A stretch of DNA of 64,000 nt, from contig JAPSLB010000017.1 in assembly GCA_031181145.1 (NCBI GenBank), positions 18,980-82,979 of the forward strand, read 5' to 3'. Below the pieces are notes generated by a model. That model ran no database searches and was not told the DNA's origin. It saw nothing but the letters and a program-made list of their open reading frames with translations. The DNA is from Microvirga sp. (GTDB taxonomy: Bacteria > Pseudomonadota > Alphaproteobacteria > Rhizobiales > Beijerinckiaceae). The translations under genes and the position numbers were made by a program. This document shows positions 54,302 to 63,207 of the stretch, one piece after another (the stretch's first letter is position 1; every line of letters begins with the position of its first letter).

Positions 54302-55870
54302 ATGTCCAAAAGCGAGACTTCGAAAAGCCGCACCGCAGCCGTCTATCGGGGCACGCCGTCCCGCATCGCCGCCCTGAAGAGGCGGTCCTCTTCCGACGAG
54401 ATCAGCCTGGACGAGCTTCAGGCCACACAAGTGGCGCCACTCTCCCCTTACCCGCGGCTCGTCGAGCTAGCCCTCAACCCGACTCTGCGGCCTTATGAGG
54501 CCCGCCGGGCCGTGGCGGGTGAGATCGCGCGCGGCGTGCCGGCCTTGGCACAGGCCGCCGAGGACTGGGCGCGCGGCCAGGAGGACGGCGAGACGCTCGC
54601 GCAGCTGCTCGATGAGCGCTCGGTCGAGAGGAATGCGCCGGGCCTTGCCCGCCTGGCGGAGGATGTCGCCTACCTGACGCTCGCCACGTCCACCGATCGC
54701 ACGCCCTATGCCGGCAGCGTCGTCGGAAAGCTCGCCCGCCTCGTGGATGCACTCGACGGAGATGCCGTCACGCCGGAGTTGTTCCAGCGGGCCCGGCTCC
54801 TCGTGCTGTGCTGGCGCGCCTGGCTGGGTGGCGAGGGACAGACCTCAAGTTTCTTTCCTGCCCATCAGATCGTGCACGATCTTCTCGTCCGCTTCGACAC
54901 AAGACGTCAGGAGGACGACCCTGACATCGCCGGGGTCCAGTCGGAGGTAGACCCGAACGCTAACTCGCTGGTGTCTGCAGGAGAGGTGCTCACCGAGCCA
55001 GTCGGTCCGGGGCTGGTGGTTTTGCCCCGCCTTCCACTGGCCACGAGCCGCGAGGCAAAGCACGCACTCTCGGCGTTTGAGGCGATTGCGGGAAAGCCGC
55101 TCCCGCTCCTACCCACTTCCGACCTGGCAGCTGTGCGGCGGCGTCTCGTGCCAAGGTTCCCACATCTCACAGGAGTGATCGACGAGCTCCTGATGAACGT
55201 TACGCTAGGAGGCGTTCTACGCTTCCAATCTCCAATTCTTCTCTTAGGCGATCCCGGCATCGCCAAAACCAGCCTCGCGACCGCCTTCTGCCATGCTCTT
55301 GGCGCGCCATGCTGCGTGATCGACGGAGCCTCAGTTTTCGACGGAATGGTTTTTGGCACCTCCCGAAAATGGGGGAACGCAGCCCCTGGCCGCCATTGGG
55401 ATCTTCTTCTTGAGCATAAGATAGCTAATCCTGGCCTCATCATTGATGAGGTGGATAAAGTCGGCGGCAGCACCCGAAATGGAGACATCCGAGGCGCGCT
55501 GTTGGCCCTTTTGGAGCCGCAGCGAGCCGCGAGCTTTCTCGACCCGTTCTTAGAGACGGCTGTCGACCTGTCGGCACTCAATGTTCTTCTGACAGCAAAT
55601 ACCCTGACCCCTTTGAGCAGACCACTCATCGACCGGGTGAGAATCATCAAGGTTCCGGCGCCTGGCCCCGATCATCTTGCGGCATTGGCGTCTTCCCTCG
55701 CACGTGATCTGTACCGAACCCGTGCCCTGGATGAGCGATGGGCCGAGCCCCTGACGGGAGAGGAAATCGAACTCTTACACGTCCACTGGGCAGGTGGGTC
55801 GATCCGAGCCCTGCGTCGCCTAGTGCAGGTGATACTCGATGCACGGAGTATGTACGCCACGCGGCAATGA
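54302..55870 (+). CDS. Lon-like AAA+ ATPase without protease domain
   Basis: Protein of 522 aa. Residues 1 to about 290 are helical and of unknown fold. Residues about 291-500 form an AAA+ module: Walker A GDPGIAKTS (316-324, with Ala where Gly usually precedes the Lys), Walker B LIIDEVD (379-385), and a Lon-like stretch ALLALLEPQRAASFLDPFLE followed by LNVLLTANTL and an arginine-finger-type Arg445 in PLIDRVRII. The protease domain of Lon is absent. The gene stands directly before a tyrosine recombinase and a DUF3987 gene, suggesting a role in a mobile or defence element. A remodelling function is inferred only. Confidence 0.85.
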   Translation: MSKSETSKSRTAAVYRGTPSRIAALKRRSSSDEISLDELQATQVAPLSPYPRLVELALNPTLRPYEARRAVAGEIARGVPALAQAAEDWARGQEDGETLAQLLDERSVERNAPGLARLAEDVAYLTLATSTDRTPYAGSVVGKLARLVDALDGDAVTPELFQRARLLVLCWRAWLGGEGQTSSFFPAHQIVHDLLVRFDTRRQEDDPDIAGVQSEVDPNANSLVSAGEVLTEPVGPGLVVLPRLPLATSREAKHALSAFEAIAGKPLPLLPTSDLAAVRRRLVPRFPHLTGVIDELLMNVTLGGVLRFQSPILLLGDPGIAKTSLATAFCHALGAPCCVIDGASVFDGMVFGTSRKWGNAAPGRHWDLLLEHKIANPGLIIDEVDKVGGSTRNGDIRGALLALLEPQRAASFLDPFLETAVDLSALNVLLTANTLTPLSRPLIDRVRIIKVPAPGPDHLAALASSLARDLYRTRALDERWAEPLTGEEIELLHVHWAGGSIRALRRLVQVILDARSMYATRQ

Positions 55871-56067
55871 CCGTCGCCGATGCTATGGGTGATCGGTTCG
55901 ACAGCCAAGCCCTGCCCCACATGCGGCAGGGCTTGAGCCGCCGTGTTGATAGGCGAGCATCCTCCGTTCCCAGGGCAAAGAAAAACAACGTGAATCTCGT
56001 GTCCCTTTCGTCGGCGTGTGGTCATCTCCAGTAACGGGCGCGCTGCCCATTTTTCTGGAGACCGGAC

Positions 56068-57069
56068 ATGACCAAGACGCCGACCCGTGACGCGACAGAG
56101 CGTGAGGTCTCCCGTACCTCAGACACCAAAGCCCAGTACCGGCGAAAGGGTGCGAAGCTGTTGAAGCGCGCTCGCAGGAAGTCAGGTCAGCCGGGTCTCG
56201 ACCTGGAGAGCTGCCTTGAGTGGTACTGTGATCGCCACCAGAGATACTATTCAGCGGCGAGCCTACGCTTCCACCGTCAGGCGTGGCTCATCATGATCGA
56301 CGATGCCCTCCTCGCAGGAGAGATCTCTCAAGCGGAGGCGACCAGGCTCCGGGCCCGCCTTGATGAAAGAGCTCCGCCACCGAAAGGACGCTACGCCGTC
56401 AAGAGGACGAGTAGCCTCAAGGTCAAGGACGCCACCCTTGAGGAAATCGGCGCTGTCACCCGATTTCTCCTGGCAAAGCCGAAGACCGACTCACGGGATG
56501 AGGCTGCATCATACTTTCTGCTCGTCAATTCGATCTTAGGCCTTCGTCCCGTCGAGTGGTGTGATGCAGTCTTGTATGGCGATATCCTGCATGTCCGCAG
56601 CGCCAAAATGACCAACGGAAGGGGTCTAGCCGACGTGCGCCCGATCCGCCTCGTCTTCTGGAGCGAGGATGCACGCCGCCGCCTCGAGTTCCTCCTCGAC
56701 TACCTGCATGAGTGGGCGGCGGAGTCGAAAGCGGCGTTTCTGGCCGAAATGGATCGTCTGAGGCAGCGGATCGCGCACGCCTGCCGGAAGCTGGGTGTCC
56801 GGCGCCTGTGTCTGTACGGCACGCGGCATAGCTGCATCGCATCTCTGCGTCGCGCGGGCGTTGCTCCGGCTGAGATCGCAGCGCAGGTCGGCCATGGCAC
56901 GACCCGGACGCATACGCGTCACTATGCCCGTGCGCGGTCGGGTCTGTGGATCAGAGCGGTACTCACCAAACCCGCGGATCGGGAGATCGTTGCCAAGGTC
57001 AGGGATCACAAGGCATTCTCCTTGGATCACGTGCGCCCACACAGACGGGATGCCTTTGGGCTTGGATGA
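56068..57069 (+). CDS. Site-specific tyrosine recombinase/integrase
   Basis: Recombinase of 333 aa. The N-terminal part (about 40-105) is a SAM-like core-binding domain. The catalytic domain shows Arg160 (ILGLRPVEW), Lys180, Arg253 in the box LYGTRHSCIAS, His276 (QVGHGT) and nucleophile Tyr286 (THTRHYARA). In the central box the usual His three residues before the Arg is Tyr250. The reaction is DNA strand exchange at att or dif-like sites; the sites are unknown. It lies 197 nt after the AAA+ gene and converges on the DUF3987 gene with 75 nt between stops. Confidence 0.85.
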   Translation: MTKTPTRDATEREVSRTSDTKAQYRRKGAKLLKRARRKSGQPGLDLESCLEWYCDRHQRYYSAASLRFHRQAWLIMIDDALLAGEISQAEATRLRARLDERAPPPKGRYAVKRTSSLKVKDATLEEIGAVTRFLLAKPKTDSRDEAASYFLLVNSILGLRPVEWCDAVLYGDILHVRSAKMTNGRGLADVRPIRLVFWSEDARRRLEFLLDYLHEWAAESKAAFLAEMDRLRQRIAHACRKLGVRRLCLYGTRHSCIASLRRAGVAPAEIAAQVGHGTTRTHTRHYARARSGLWIRAVLTKPADREIVAKVRDHKAFSLDHVRPHRRDAFGLG

Positions 57070-57144
57070 ACACGCAACTGCGGCTCACACGTTGAGCCTG
57101 CGGGGCGCTGATCGCTCCGCAGGTTCTGTCAGTTCTGTCAGCTG

Positions 57145-58854
57145 TCAGCGCCGGGTGGCAGCGGCCTGATGGAGCCGCGGGTTCACGATGATCCGCGTGC
57201 GGGGCGCACCTCCTGCAGGCCCGCTCGGGACCGTCTCGGTGCGCACCAGACCGGCCGCTTCCAGCCGCCGAATGGCATCGGCGAGCGTCTTGCTTTGTGA
57301 CAAGGGGCCTCCAACGCGGCGTTGGATGTCGTCGCGGGGAGAGAAGTGGTCCAGCCCACGACGAACGATGACGTCGACGAGCTCTCGAGCAGCCGCTTCT
57401 TCAGCAGGCGGTGTCGCTATGGACAGCACGCCCCGTGCTCCGGTCAGAAAGACCTCGTCCATCAGCGCGATGGCACCTGTGACAGGCTCATGCGCGATTT
57501 CACGAAGGGGATCTGACTGAGGAGATGAGGCCCACTCGATCTGGGCAAGCGCATGCGCGATCCGCGTCGCCAATCCACCTGCTTTTGCATAGGCCGAAGC
57601 GAGCGCTCCTGTTTCGATCGCGCTTTGTATTTCCCACCGCTTCCGAGCATCGACCAGCGCCATGGCGGCTTGAGGCGTGCACGCCATTTCGACCGGGGCA
57701 AGGTTTCGCCCCCAGGTGATGGTACCCAGTGAGGCTCGCATCTTCCTGAACAACACATGGATTTGTTCTGCCGGGATTGCGGACCCGTCCGGGGTTGTCA
57801 TGTCTGACCGATCAGCCGTAGCCCAAAGGAGGCGCGGCCAAAATCCATCGTCTGCGCCACGTGTCAGGGTCGAGAGTACTTCTGGCTGGACCGTCGAGAG
57901 AAGGGTCCATGACAAGTTGGCGGCTTCCAGTCGCTCGCGCGAGACGAGATCAACCGACTCGGCCCGGCCGTCGAGTGCGCTGAGTAGGAGCGCCCGCAGC
58001 AGACCAGACCGACTCATCTCCTGATTCAGGCGGGCGAGTTCGTCGCGCCACAGTAGCAGGCCGGACGGCGACTGCGCCGCGCGTTGACGGAGTCCTTCCG
58101 GACTTCCTGAGGTGGAGACCAGAGCAGGCGCAGGAGGATCCCGTAAATCGGCTGCCATGACATGCAAGCGCGGCGGCGGCGGAGCGCCAGCAAGAACCGC
58201 CCGGTGGACTTCCTGGCTATAAACCTTGTCCCGCACAGCTGCTACCAGACGAGCATCCGCCAGACGCTGACAATGCTCGTGATGCATCTGTCCCTCGTGC
58301 GCCTCAATCATGAACAGCGCTCTGACAAAAGCGTCGCATGTTGGGGATTTGAGTGCGCCCGGCGGTCCGACTAGGATCCCTCCGAGCAAGCCAGGCTCGA
58401 CCCATCCGCTGGTCACCCGGATGCGACGCGCGCAGCCGAAGATAGTCGCTGTCGAGACGAGGAGCGCAAGCAGCGCATAAACCATAGGAGCGCCGAGGGC
58501 GGCCACGATGCTCTGCAAGAGATTGCTGGTTCCCGAGCCGAGGTCCTTCAGCGGTATCATCTGACCACAGAGGCGCCGTGGCTCAAGGAAGGAGACATCG
58601 GGATCCTCCCATGTGCATGCTGGCAATGGCTGCCCATAAGCATCGGACATGGCCGATGCTTGCATTGGAGCAGCCGGGCTCCTGCTCTGCGGAGCAGCCC
58701 GCAGAGGTGCGTCGGAGGCGCTTATCCCGGCGAGGTTTGGCACGAATGCTTCGTGGCTTTCGTTGTCGTCGGAGGGAAGTGCCTCCCCCTTCTTCAGCCA
58801 CTCGTCGAGCCACTCTAGGTGGATGTTATCGTCATCGAGCGGTTGTGTGCTCAT
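57145..58854 (-). CDS. DUF3987-type P-loop protein
   Basis: Protein of 569 aa. The start at 58854 follows GAGGA by 5 nt. An acidic N-terminal region (about 1-90) precedes a segment with hydrophobic stretch MVYALLALLVSTATIFGCA and the P-loop-like ILVGPPGALKSPTCDAF (about 170-186). DLRDPPAPALVSTSGSPEGL and LLWRDELARLNQEMSR follow, as in DUF3987 proteins, which are related to phage/plasmid helicase-primase modules. The C-terminal about 80 residues look like a winged helix (DDIQRRVGGPLSQSKTLADA, IRRLEAAGLVRTE), probably DNA-binding. It faces the recombinase and is likely part of the same element. Confidence 0.78.
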   Translation of the reverse strand: MSTQPLDDDNIHLEWLDEWLKKGEALPSDDNESHEAFVPNLAGISASDAPLRAAPQSRSPAAPMQASAMSDAYGQPLPACTWEDPDVSFLEPRRLCGQMIPLKDLGSGTSNLLQSIVAALGAPMVYALLALLVSTATIFGCARRIRVTSGWVEPGLLGGILVGPPGALKSPTCDAFVRALFMIEAHEGQMHHEHCQRLADARLVAAVRDKVYSQEVHRAVLAGAPPPPRLHVMAADLRDPPAPALVSTSGSPEGLRQRAAQSPSGLLLWRDELARLNQEMSRSGLLRALLLSALDGRAESVDLVSRERLEAANLSWTLLSTVQPEVLSTLTRGADDGFWPRLLWATADRSDMTTPDGSAIPAEQIHVLFRKMRASLGTITWGRNLAPVEMACTPQAAMALVDARKRWEIQSAIETGALASAYAKAGGLATRIAHALAQIEWASSPQSDPLREIAHEPVTGAIALMDEVFLTGARGVLSIATPPAEEAAARELVDVIVRRGLDHFSPRDDIQRRVGGPLSQSKTLADAIRRLEAAGLVRTETVPSGPAGGAPRTRIIVNPRLHQAAATRR

Positions 58855-59269
58855 GTTTTCCTCAGAATGGCCGGCTCGCTCCCTGCGCGGCACAAGGGAA
58901 CGGCTCGGCAGACGCCGCTTGATCGATCTGAGAAAAGGGTAATGCAGGCAGACGCTTACCTGAAGAGCGGTCGGCTCTGTTTAGCCGAGCAGCACGAGAG
59001 ATGTCCCTGATGGCAGGAGGATTGAGGCAGAGCGGGGATGATTTGTGCAGGATTCGTAGGAATAGTGCTGATAGCAGCCCTTCGGACTGAGTTCTCAAAC
59101 CAAAAGATCACGAAATCGTGAACCTAATCCTGGCGTCGACTTGACCTCTCACCCTTCAGTCAAGATGCCGATCCAGGGTCTTGTCATTGGCTTGAAGGAG
59201 TGTCCTTTTTCCGAAATTTACATCGATCACAGCGCCTATCACTTCATAGACATAACCCGATGAATAACT
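58855..59269. other. Intergenic region, nothing recognised
   Basis: About 415 nt between the DUF3987 start and the stop of the broken gene. AT-richer near 59190-59280. No gene, repeat or terminator is evident. Confidence 0.4.
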
Positions 59270-60565
59270 TTAATCGATCTGCCAGTAGTACTTCTCTCCC
59301 GGATCACCAAGCGGATCATAAAGCTCGTCGTTCTCCGGATCAGGAAAGAGCTTGTTCTCCGCCAGCTGCATTTCGATCCCATCGGGCTCGACACTAGCAA
59401 CAAGTCTGTCCAGCCTTGCCTGAACCCATTCGACCATGCGCCGATATGCGCTGCCGGGTCTTTGCTCTGCAATAGGCCGATTGTACGCCAGCCATGTCTG
59501 CAAGCGGATAATCTCTCGATGCGTATCAACGAGACTGTCTATAAACGGAGTTCGATCGGCCTCCCTTTTGATCCGGGCTTTGGCCAGCTCTCTTCTCCTA
59601 CAGTGTTCCTGCCACTTGCGCTCCCGCTCCTCACGCCTCTCCCGCTCGGCCCTGCGGGCAGCGATTAGAATCTCGAAGCCCTGCACGATGGACGGAATGA
59701 GCGTCTCCATTGTCTGAGTTTTGCCGTCAGCCCATTTCCGGCGGACACCATCACCATAGCCGTCGATCTGAAGAAACAGCTTCCCTGTTCGAAAGATATC
59801 CTTTTCAGGCCAAGCATGTCCCTGAAATGAATAGTCCCATGCAATTTCGCCACGCCAGTACCGCTCCCGCCGCTTCTGTCTCCTTGCCTCTTCGGCTAGT
59901 TCAACTTCTGTTGGCTCGTGAGGCACAGTCCGTGTCACCTCTTTGAGGCTGAACTCCGCCTTCTCCTGTCCGCTGACAATCCTCATATGATTGCCGGTTG
60001 GCTCGATCTGCAGTCCCCTTTCAGCGAGGGCATATGCCAGCACGTCAAGGAGTGCGATTGCCCTTTCGATCGACGGAATGCCAATCTCGATCCCACATAG
60101 CCCTTCGCCGAACGCACGGGCGATCTCACCATCCTGAGCAGAGCGGCTGCGCAAGGTCTTCGCGGTCTGGCGGACGGAAGGGTGAAGGTCACCTACAGTT
60201 TTCGGCGGCGCCAGCTCGACGGGCGGGGTGAAGACCTTGCGCTCTGCAGCTCTTCGCTCAGCGCGATCCGCTTTATGGCGCACGACGAGCTCCCTGACCG
60301 ATTCTGGAAGCTGCGCGAGACCGCCATTGATTTCGATGCGATCCAGGAGTGGGTCATCAACCTACACAAACAGTGCCTGCTTGACCTTCTGCCCGGCCTC
60401 GACCTTCGCCCAGTACCCCCGGGGCGGAGTGGGAACGCGATGCCTATCACAGATTTTGGCTAAGCCGACATCGGAGATCTGAAACTCAGCCGCGACTTTG
60501 GTCATCGGCTTGCTCCAAACGAGGTCGTAAAGAGCGCGTCGTGTCAGCTGCATCTGAAGGGCCAC
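59270..60565 (-). pseudogene. Hypothetical gene interrupted by an in-frame TAG
   Basis: One continuous 431-codon frame starts at 60565 (MALQMQLTRRALYDLVWSKP, MTKVAAEFQISDVGLAKIC, HRVPTPPRGYWAKVEAGQKV). The opening is the HTH-like head of a family of unknown function common in accessory regions. After LFV comes TAG (60364-60362), and the same frame goes on with VDDPLLDRIEINGGLAQLPE and a full-length C-terminus to 59270. A single C-to-T change (CAG to TAG) would explain it. The long second part is rich in charged helices (about residues 215-320). It is a recent nonsense pseudogene, unless amber readthrough or a GTG restart at 60283 saves the C-terminal part. Confidence 0.8.
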
Positions 60566-60720
60566 CCAAATCGTTCACAACCATCGGCTCGCGTGTCCTA
60601 GACAAAATAAGCGGTCTCCAGATCTGTGGCAGTCCCTCTCCCGTATGATGGCTGCGCAGATGACTGAGCTTCGGCACCGTCAAGCAGCGCCACTTAACGT
60701 TGTATTAATTTGCTTATCAA

Positions 60721-60978
60721 GTGGAAACGGCTGTTGACGAACTGCTGTCCCTTGTTCGGACCAGATCTGGCACCTGGCTGACGCGCTATCGGACTAAGAT
60801 CAGGCTCTTTAACCCGTGTACCGCCGAAGTTGTCGGCACTGCCAAACACTCAACGTTGCCCATCAAAGTAACAGCAATCCCCTACGAGCGTGATAGTTGG
60901 GACGCGATCCTTCAGGCTGGCTCGATCGGGTTCTGCCTACGGCTGCAACAATGTGCCTCGCCCGTGCCCTACCCTTAG
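60721..60978 (+). CDS. Doubtful small hypothetical protein (85 aa)
   Basis: A GTG-initiated frame (METAVDELLSLVRTRSGTWL) upstream of zorA. No ribosome-binding site of note and no recognised motif. It may be real or chance; the 90-nt gap to zorA and the same direction are the only support. Confidence 0.25.
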   Translation: METAVDELLSLVRTRSGTWLTRYRTKIRLFNPCTAEVVGTAKHSTLPIKVTAIPYERDSWDAILQAGSIGFCLRLQQCASPVPYP

Positions 60979-61068
60979 GAGCAGAACAAAGACCTGACAC
61001 CGAAAAAGATTCCGAGTAGACTGAAGAAACAATAAAAAGCAGCCGCTTCGTGGGGGGCGTTCTGATCT

Positions 61069-63192
61069 ATGATGTTCTTTGCTTCGCGGTTCCTTTGGAA
61101 CGGCATTGTTCGCGCTGTCGTGTTTTGGGCAGTGATCCTATCAGTCATTTGGGGATTGGGGCAGCTTTGGCCCTGGCTAGACGCAACTTTGATACAAGAC
61201 ACGTTGCGTGAGGCCGCGGCTGGAAACTTAGCCAAAGTTAGCACACAGGAATTCGCCTTCGCCCTTGCCGCTGGGTTGAGCGCCTGTGCCCTAGGCCTCG
61301 CGGTTGCTTTTCTTGTGCTTCACGCGCTCTTGGTCCCGCTGTCGCTCTGGTCGATCCGTAAACAGGTCGAGCGCCCCAAAAGCATGGGAGCTTTTGCCGC
61401 CACCTACCCTGACACCTATAAGGCATTGACGCGCCATCCCCTGATCGGACACGCGTGGAGGGAGTTCGACGAAACGCTTGTTCCACCCAAGGACGAGAGT
61501 GGCGTTTATCGGAATACGGTGCGGCCGCAAGTCTTTATCAATATGAACGCCGCTCGCGAGCGGCTGATCGGCCTCAAGCTCCTCGGCAGCATTCCCGGTT
61601 ATTTCGTCGGTATCGGGCTTCTGCTGACGTTCATTGGCCTCGTTTTGGCGCTCAACAAGGCCGCAGTCGCCGTCAACAGCGCCGACGCCAACGGGATGCA
61701 AACGGCGACACGGGAGCTCTTGCAGGTTGCGACCTTCAAGTTCGCGACCTCTATTGCGGGCCTTGGCGCCTCAATCGCCCTCTCCTTTCTCTTCAAACTC
61801 TATACGGTCTGGATTGAGGGCTCGCTCGACAAATTCTGCCACGCCGTGGAAGGGGTGCTCCGATACACAGCCCCGCAATCAATCGCCGCTGAAATGAACG
61901 AGACCATGGCGGGGCAGCTGACAGAGCTCAAGCAGATCAACTCGGCGGACTTCTTTGCCCGGATGGGCGAGAACATCTCGCCTCAAATCCAAGCAGCCTT
62001 CGCGACAGCCATTGCCCCCGTGACAGCAAGCATCGATCAGGCCGTGGGCCGTCTTGCGGACAATAGCCAGTCGGGCATCTCCGACCTTGTGACAAAGTTT
62101 ACTGAGAGCGTTCAAGGAGGCGCCGGGGCCGAGCTGCGCGAACTCGCAGGGACGCTCCAGGCGATGCAAGGTGCCCTTTTGGAGGCTCAGCGCGGCATCC
62201 ACGGCAGCGGCGAGGATTTCGGACGTCGCATGTCCGAAGCGGCAGAAAACTTGAATCGGCTAGTCTCCGAGGCTGGCGATAAGCTGGGAGCCAGCTCCGA
62301 GCAAAGCCGAGCCGCGTTTGTCGACGTCGTTGCGGCCCTCCGCGAGACGATGGAGCAGGCCAACCGCAAGATTGATGAGGACCTCGGCCGGGCGGCCGCG
62401 GGAGCCTCGGCGCGGGTTGAGGAGGCCATGGGCCGCGTGCTGGAGCGACTGGAAGGACAAGTCTCAGCCTTCAGCAGCGGGCTGGGTGGATTTCAGCAGG
62501 ATATGGCACGCCAGATCGACGAAACGCGCGAGCGTGTGGCAGCCGCCCAGGCCAGTGCAGCCGAAGCGGTCGGACAAGCCTCGGCGCATGCCGCACAGGC
62601 ACTGCGGGAAGGCCTTGCCGAGGCCCTGCGGGCAATTAGCGATGAGGTTGAGCGCTTTGCCAACGCCATGCGCTCGACGGAGACGTCACTCGCAGCGCAA
62701 GGCAACGCAGTACGCGAAGCTACGACCCAGTCCCGGGCAGCCGCCGATGCGTTCAGTAAGACCGCCCAAGATGTGCGCATTGCGTCCGCGCCACTTGTCC
62801 AATCAGGTGAGCGGATCGCAGGCGCGACCGACAAAATGGCAGAGGCCATCGCGCGCTCTGTGGTGGCACTCGATGCAGGCCAAGCCTCCTCGCGGGCGCT
62901 CGCTGAAGCTCTGACGCATCACAATGACCAACTCGCCTCAACCTGGGCAAACTATGCCGAGCGGTTTGAGAACGTCGACAAGAGCCTTGCCGAGGCCCTC
63001 AAATCCCTTGCGGCCGCAGCTCAAAACCAGAGCCAAATCCTCAGCGAACGGGTGTCCCAGATCGACGAAGGCTTCGCCGCGGCGATCGACAAGCTCAATC
63101 CGTTCTTGACTGATTTGAACGATAACGCCGCGGCGCTCGGAGAAGAGGTCGAGAGGCTGCGGATGACACTCATGCCCCAGGCCGCCGAATAA
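61069..63192 (+). CDS. zorA: Zorya anti-phage system protein ZorA
   Basis: Inner-membrane motor subunit of 707 aa, related to MotA/ExbB/TolQ. Four hydrophobic spans are visible (about 8-30, 62-88, 172-198 and 222-242); LKLLGSIPGYFVGIGLLLTF and TFKFATSIAGLGASIALSFL form the MotA/ExbB core pore helices. A very long tail of about 430 residues follows (from about 275), almost wholly Ala/Glu/Gln/Arg-rich helix with heptad-like pattern, matching the intracellular tail of ZorA thought to transmit phage sensing to effectors. Length is close to type I ZorA (about 730 aa) and well above type II. zorB follows after 15 nt. Confidence 0.9.
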   Translation: MMFFASRFLWNGIVRAVVFWAVILSVIWGLGQLWPWLDATLIQDTLREAAAGNLAKVSTQEFAFALAAGLSACALGLAVAFLVLHALLVPLSLWSIRKQVERPKSMGAFAATYPDTYKALTRHPLIGHAWREFDETLVPPKDESGVYRNTVRPQVFINMNAARERLIGLKLLGSIPGYFVGIGLLLTFIGLVLALNKAAVAVNSADANGMQTATRELLQVATFKFATSIAGLGASIALSFLFKLYTVWIEGSLDKFCHAVEGVLRYTAPQSIAAEMNETMAGQLTELKQINSADFFARMGENISPQIQAAFATAIAPVTASIDQAVGRLADNSQSGISDLVTKFTESVQGGAGAELRELAGTLQAMQGALLEAQRGIHGSGEDFGRRMSEAAENLNRLVSEAGDKLGASSEQSRAAFVDVVAALRETMEQANRKIDEDLGRAAAGASARVEEAMGRVLERLEGQVSAFSSGLGGFQQDMARQIDETRERVAAAQASAAEAVGQASAHAAQALREGLAEALRAISDEVERFANAMRSTETSLAAQGNAVREATTQSRAAADAFSKTAQDVRIASAPLVQSGERIAGATDKMAEAIARSVVALDAGQASSRALAEALTHHNDQLASTWANYAERFENVDKSLAEALKSLAAAAQNQSQILSERVSQIDEGFAAAIDKLNPFLTDLNDNAAALGEEVERLRMTLMPQAAE

Positions 63193-63207
63193 CGGGAGGT
63201 CAACAGG

